This document shows positions 60,527-64,000 of a stretch of DNA of 64,000 nt, piece after piece (position 1 is the stretch's first letter; every line of letters begins with the position of its first letter). Source of the stretch: an uncultured Ruminococcus sp. (GTDB lineage: Bacteria; Bacillota; Clostridia; Lachnospirales; Lachnospiraceae). The position numbers and the translations under genes are program-made. The stretch is taken from assembly GCA_900066355.1 (NCBI GenBank), contig FMEL01000005.1, positions 76,889 through 140,888 on the forward strand. The letters run 5' to 3'. A model generated the notes under the pieces. The model searched no databases, was not told the origin of the DNA, and saw only the letters and a list, made by a program, of their open reading frames with translations.

Positions 60527-61600
60527 ATGTTTGATAAATTAGAGGACCTGCTTGTTCGCTTCGAGGAAGTTCTGAATGAGCTCGGAGAACCGGGTGTAAC
60601 AGATAATCAGGAACGTTTTCAGAAGCTGATGAAAGAACAGAGTGAACTGCAGCCTATCGTAGATACCTACAAAGAATACAAAGAAAATAAAGAAACCATT
60701 CAGGACAGCTTATCGATGCTGGAAGAAGAAAAGGATGAAGAAATGCGCGAGATGCTGAAGGAAGAGCTTTCTGATGCAAAGAAGCGTGTGGAAGAACTGG
60801 AAAAAGAACTGAAGATTCTTCTTCTTCCGAAAGACCCGAATGACAGCAAGAATGTTATCGTTGAGATCCGTGCCGGCGCCGGCGGAGATGAGGCAGCACT
60901 GTTTGCAGCAGAGATTTACCGTATGTATGTGAAATACGCAGAATCACGCCGCTGGAAGACGGAGATGATGAGTCTCAATGAGAACGGAATTGGCGGATTT
61001 AAGGAAGTTACATTTATGATCCAGGGACAGGGAGCATATTCCAGACTGAAATATGAGAGTGGTGTACACCGTGTACAGCGAGTTCCGGAGACAGAATCAG
61101 GCGGACGTATCCATACATCCACCTGCACCGTTGCAATCATGCCGGAGGCAGAGGAGATTGACTTCCATCTGGATATGAATGACTGTAAATTTGATGTGTT
61201 CCGTGCATCCGGAAACGGTGGACAGTGTGTCAACACTACAGACTCTGCAGTACGTCTGACCCATATCCCGACCGGAATCGTGATTTCCTGTCAGGATGAG
61301 AAATCACAGCTTAAGAATAAAGACAAGGCACTGAAAGTTCTGCGTTCCCGTCTGTATGAGATGGAACTTGCAAAGCAGCATGATGCAGAGGCTGAGGCAA
61401 GAAGAAGCCAGATCGGTACCGGAGACCGTTCCGAGAAGATCCGTACCTACAATTTCCCACAGGGACGTGTGACAGATCACCGTATCAAACTGACACTGCA
61501 CCGTCTGGATGGAATCCTCGGAGGAGATCTGGATGAAATTCTTGACAGCCTGATCGCAGCTGACCAGGCAGCAAAACTCAGTTCTTTAAATGAAGAATAG
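60527..61600 (+). CDS. prfA: Peptide chain release factor 1
   Basis: A 357-residue class I release factor for UAA and UAG. It has the GGQ catalytic motif at 231-233, a PxT-type stop codon reader in RVPETESGGR, and the HTSTCTVAIMPE strand. Standard length. It starts 17 bases after prmC with an AGGAGGA site. Confidence 0.96.
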   Translation: MFDKLEDLLVRFEEVLNELGEPGVTDNQERFQKLMKEQSELQPIVDTYKEYKENKETIQDSLSMLEEEKDEEMREMLKEELSDAKKRVEELEKELKILLLPKDPNDSKNVIVEIRAGAGGDEAALFAAEIYRMYVKYAESRRWKTEMMSLNENGIGGFKEVTFMIQGQGAYSRLKYESGVHRVQRVPETESGGRIHTSTCTVAIMPEAEEIDFHLDMNDCKFDVFRASGNGGQCVNTTDSAVRLTHIPTGIVISCQDEKSQLKNKDKALKVLRSRLYEMELAKQHDAEAEARRSQIGTGDRSEKIRTYNFPQGRVTDHRIKLTLHRLDGILGGDLDEILDSLIAADQAAKLSSLNEE

Positions 61601-61671
61601 TAAATGCATGTAAAATATATGCATAAATAATACAGAAAAATATGTAAAGTGCATAAAGGGAGGAAATTTAT

Positions 61672-62589
61672 ATGAAAAAAACAGCATTGGTAATCATGGC
61701 AGCAGGAATCGGAAGTCGCTTCGGAAAGGGCATCAAGCAGCTTGCACCGGTAGGACCGAATGGTGAGATCATTATGGATTATTCCATTCATGACGCGCTG
61801 GAGGCAGGATTTAATAAAGTTGTCTTTATTATCCGTAAGGATCTGGAAGAAGAATTCCGCCGTGTCATCGGAGAAAGAATCGAAAAGATCACAGAAGTAG
61901 AATATGCATTCCAGTCACTTGAGAATCTTCCGGATGGATTCAGCAAACCGGCAGACCGTACCAAACCATGGGGAACCGGCCAGGCAGTCCTTGCCGCACG
62001 GGAAGTGCTGGATGAGCCTTTTGTTGTAATCAATGCAGACGATTACTATGGAAAGGAAGCATATGTAAAAGTACATGAATATCTGGTACAGGAACAGCCG
62101 CAGGATGATAAAATTCATATCTGTATGGCAGGATTCCGTCTTGGAAATACACTGAGTGATAACGGAAGTGTTACACGTGGTGTGTGCCACATCGAAAATG
62201 GTGCACTGACAGGTGTTACAGAGACACATAATATCTTTAAGACTGCTGAAGGTGCTGAAACACGCAGCGATGACGGTACAGTAGAAAAACTGGATGTTAA
62301 GAGCCTGGTTTCCATGAATATGTGGGGACTTACTCCGGCATTTATGGATACACTGGAAAAAGGTTTTGTTGAATTTCTTGAGGATCTGAAACCAGAAGAT
62401 ATTAAGAAAGAATACCTTCTTCCGGTTATGATCGACGAGCTGATCCAGAAGGGAGAGGCAACTGTTGATGTACTGGAGAGCAGGGACACCTGGTTTGGTG
62501 TAACTTATCAGGAAGACAAGGCTTCTGTGACAGAGGCTTTTGCTGAGCTGGTCAAAAAAGGAGTTTATCCGGCTGATCTTTACAAATAA
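61672..62589 (+). CDS. Sugar-phosphate nucleotidyltransferase family protein
   Basis: A 305-residue GT-A-fold nucleotidyltransferase. The nucleotide-binding start VIMAAGIGSRFGKGIKQLAPVG and the metal-binding Asp in VVINADDYYG are clear. The substrate is unknown; its position before glmM suggests a sugar-phosphate in the same part of metabolism, but it lacks the C-terminal acyltransferase domain of GlmU. GGGAGG precedes the ATG. Confidence 0.85.
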   Translation: MKKTALVIMAAGIGSRFGKGIKQLAPVGPNGEIIMDYSIHDALEAGFNKVVFIIRKDLEEEFRRVIGERIEKITEVEYAFQSLENLPDGFSKPADRTKPWGTGQAVLAAREVLDEPFVVINADDYYGKEAYVKVHEYLVQEQPQDDKIHICMAGFRLGNTLSDNGSVTRGVCHIENGALTGVTETHNIFKTAEGAETRSDDGTVEKLDVKSLVSMNMWGLTPAFMDTLEKGFVEFLEDLKPEDIKKEYLLPVMIDELIQKGEATVDVLESRDTWFGVTYQEDKASVTEAFAELVKKGVYPADLYK

Positions 62590-62631
62590 GCAGGACAACG
62601 CATTAGATATGCGCGGATAAGGAGGAAAATA

Positions 62632-63978
62632 ATGGGCAAATATTTTGGAACAGATGGTTTTCGTGGGGAAGCAAATATACAGTTAACAGTAGATCATGCT
62701 TTCAAAGTCGGCAGATATGTCGGCTGGTACTATGGCCGTGAACATAAGGCCAAGATCGTAATCGGCAAGGATACCAGACGCAGCAGCTATATGTTTGAGT
62801 ATGCACTGGTTGCCGGACTGACGGCTTCCGGAGCAGATGCATATCTGCTTCATGTAACGACAACACCGAGTGTTTCCTACGCGGTCCGCACAGAGAATTT
62901 TGACTGCGGAATTATGATCTCTGCAAGTCACAATCCATTTTACGATAATGGAATCAAGCTTCTGAACGGTAACGGACAGAAGATCGAAGCAGAAGTAGAG
63001 GCAAGAATCGAAGCATATCTGGATGGTAAGATCGAAGATCTTCCATATGCAACACGCGAAGATATCGGACGTACCGTGGATTATGCTTCCGGACGTAACC
63101 GTTATATCGGTTATCTGATTTCTATTCCGTGCCGTGATTTCAAAAACATTAAAGTCGGACTGGATTGTTCCAACGGAAGTTCTTCTGCAATCGCAAAAAG
63201 TGTATTTGACGCACTTCGTGCAAAGACTTATGTGATCAACAATGATCCGGACGGAACCAACATCAATCGTGGCTGCGGTTCCACGCATATCGAAGTACTG
63301 CAGAAATATGTGGTTGAGAATGGGCTGGATGTCGGTTTTGCCTATGACGGAGATGCAGACCGCTGTATTGCGGTAGACCATAAGGGAAATATCATTGATG
63401 GTGACAAGATTTTGTATGTATGTGGTAAATTCCTGAAATCACAGGGCAAATTAAACGGCAATACTGTTGTTACGACCGTTATGTCCAACATGGGACTTTA
63501 TAAAGCATTTGAACGTGAAGACATCAACTATGAGCAGACTGCTGTAGGTGACAAATACGTAGCAGAAAATATGCTCGAAAACAATTACAGTATTGGTGGC
63601 GAGCAGTCCGGACACGTGATTTTCAGCCGTTATGCAGCTACCGGTGACGGAATCCTGACTTCTCTTATGATCATGGAAGCCTGCGTAGAGCAGAAAGCAA
63701 CTCTCTGTGATCTTGCAAAAGAGATGAAAGTATATCCGCAGATTCTGCGCAATGTGCGTGTAGCCGATAAGAAAACTGCAAGAGAGAACCCGAAGGTTGT
63801 CGAAGCAGTAGAAGCAGCTGCAAGAGCACTGAGTACAGAAGGACGTATTCTTGTAAGGGAAAGTGGTACAGAGCCGCTGATCCGTGTCATGGTAGAAGCC
63901 GGAACAGAGGAAATCTGTGCAGAGCACGTAAATAATGTAGTACGTGTCATGGAAGAAGAAGGACTTATTGTAGAATAA
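62632..63978 (+). CDS. glmM: Phosphoglucosamine mutase
   Basis: A 448-residue phosphohexomutase converting glucosamine-6-phosphate to glucosamine-1-phosphate for peptidoglycan. The start YFGTDGFRGEAN, the phosphorylated Ser99 in SASHNPF, the metal loop DGDADR and the C-terminal RESGTEPLIRVM are all canonical. AAGGAGG lies eight bases before the ATG. The gene is complete, ending 22 bases before the window end. Confidence 0.93.
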   Translation: MGKYFGTDGFRGEANIQLTVDHAFKVGRYVGWYYGREHKAKIVIGKDTRRSSYMFEYALVAGLTASGADAYLLHVTTTPSVSYAVRTENFDCGIMISASHNPFYDNGIKLLNGNGQKIEAEVEARIEAYLDGKIEDLPYATREDIGRTVDYASGRNRYIGYLISIPCRDFKNIKVGLDCSNGSSSAIAKSVFDALRAKTYVINNDPDGTNINRGCGSTHIEVLQKYVVENGLDVGFAYDGDADRCIAVDHKGNIIDGDKILYVCGKFLKSQGKLNGNTVVTTVMSNMGLYKAFEREDINYEQTAVGDKYVAENMLENNYSIGGEQSGHVIFSRYAATGDGILTSLMIMEACVEQKATLCDLAKEMKVYPQILRNVRVADKKTARENPKVVEAVEAAARALSTEGRILVRESGTEPLIRVMVEAGTEEICAEHVNNVVRVMEEEGLIVE

Positions 63979-64000
63979 AGGATATTGATGAATAAAAAAA

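Overview
The window looks like a chromosome segment of a gut-type Lachnospiraceae (Firmicutes, Clostridia). Support comes from the mid-40s % G+C look of the backbone, strong AGGAGG ribosome-binding sites with some TTG and GTG starts, a TPP riboswitch on thiT, ECF transporters, a Csp/S8-type subtilase, a TnpW-like transposon protein with large serine recombinases, and a perfect Firmicutes LexA (DinR) box. The genus (Blautia-like or a relative) cannot be fixed from the sequence alone.

Region 1 (1-15.15 kb) is the right part of a mobile element, and its left end lies outside the window. It carries a partial ABC-2 permease with its ATPase. An A+T-rich RiPP cluster of the Cys-rich CLI_3235 type follows: a radical SAM/SPASM maturase, two companion maturation proteins (one acyl-carrier-like), a 56-residue six-cysteine precursor absent from simple ORF lists, a large lipoprotein, a minimal subtilase and an ABC exporter. 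Next come a divergent STAND/NB-ARC-TPR ATPase whose promoter contains a LexA box, a TnpW-like small protein and two overlapping large serine recombinases. The element ends inside an S8 serine peptidase gene, whose catalytic 3' half remains at 15.16-16.06 kb.

Region 2 (16-31.5 kb) is ordinary chromosome: an orphan hybrid histidine kinase with an NTF2-like N-terminus, an internally deleted GH1 glycosidase relic, a MATE transporter, a GH42 beta-galactosidase, a complete F-type ATP synthase operon (atpZ/I-like, I, B, E, F, H, A, G, D, C) and a cardiolipin synthase. The c subunit carries the two-carboxylate motif typical of Na+ rotors.

Region 3 (31.6-43.9 kb) is the most unusual part. Two complete nitrogenase-like NifH/D/K-type triplets flank hypF-hypC-hypD-hypE, with no hypA, hypB or [NiFe]-hydrogenase gene in the window. 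A TM1266-family small protein is translationally coupled to the second triplet. HypCDEF build the Fe(CN)2CO unit, while HypA and HypB insert nickel. The arrangement therefore suggests an undescribed nickel-free redox enzyme or cofactor pathway that combines nitrogenase-like electron transfer with an Fe-CN/CO centre. This is inference from gene content and order.

Region 4 (43.9-64 kb) is mostly housekeeping: ridA, an RNase H with a viroplasmin domain, an ECF transporter (UPF0397 S component, fused double ATPase, EcfT), ThiT under a TPP riboswitch, an AGCS symporter, a Ser/Thr-rich lipoprotein, FadR-type regulator plus malic enzyme, hisC, a small membrane exporter, rho, rpmE, a DUF1385 protein, prmC-prfA, a nucleotidyltransferase and glmM. 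Gaps between genes are rich in small dispersed inverted repeats of at least four families, some with compensatory changes in the stems.
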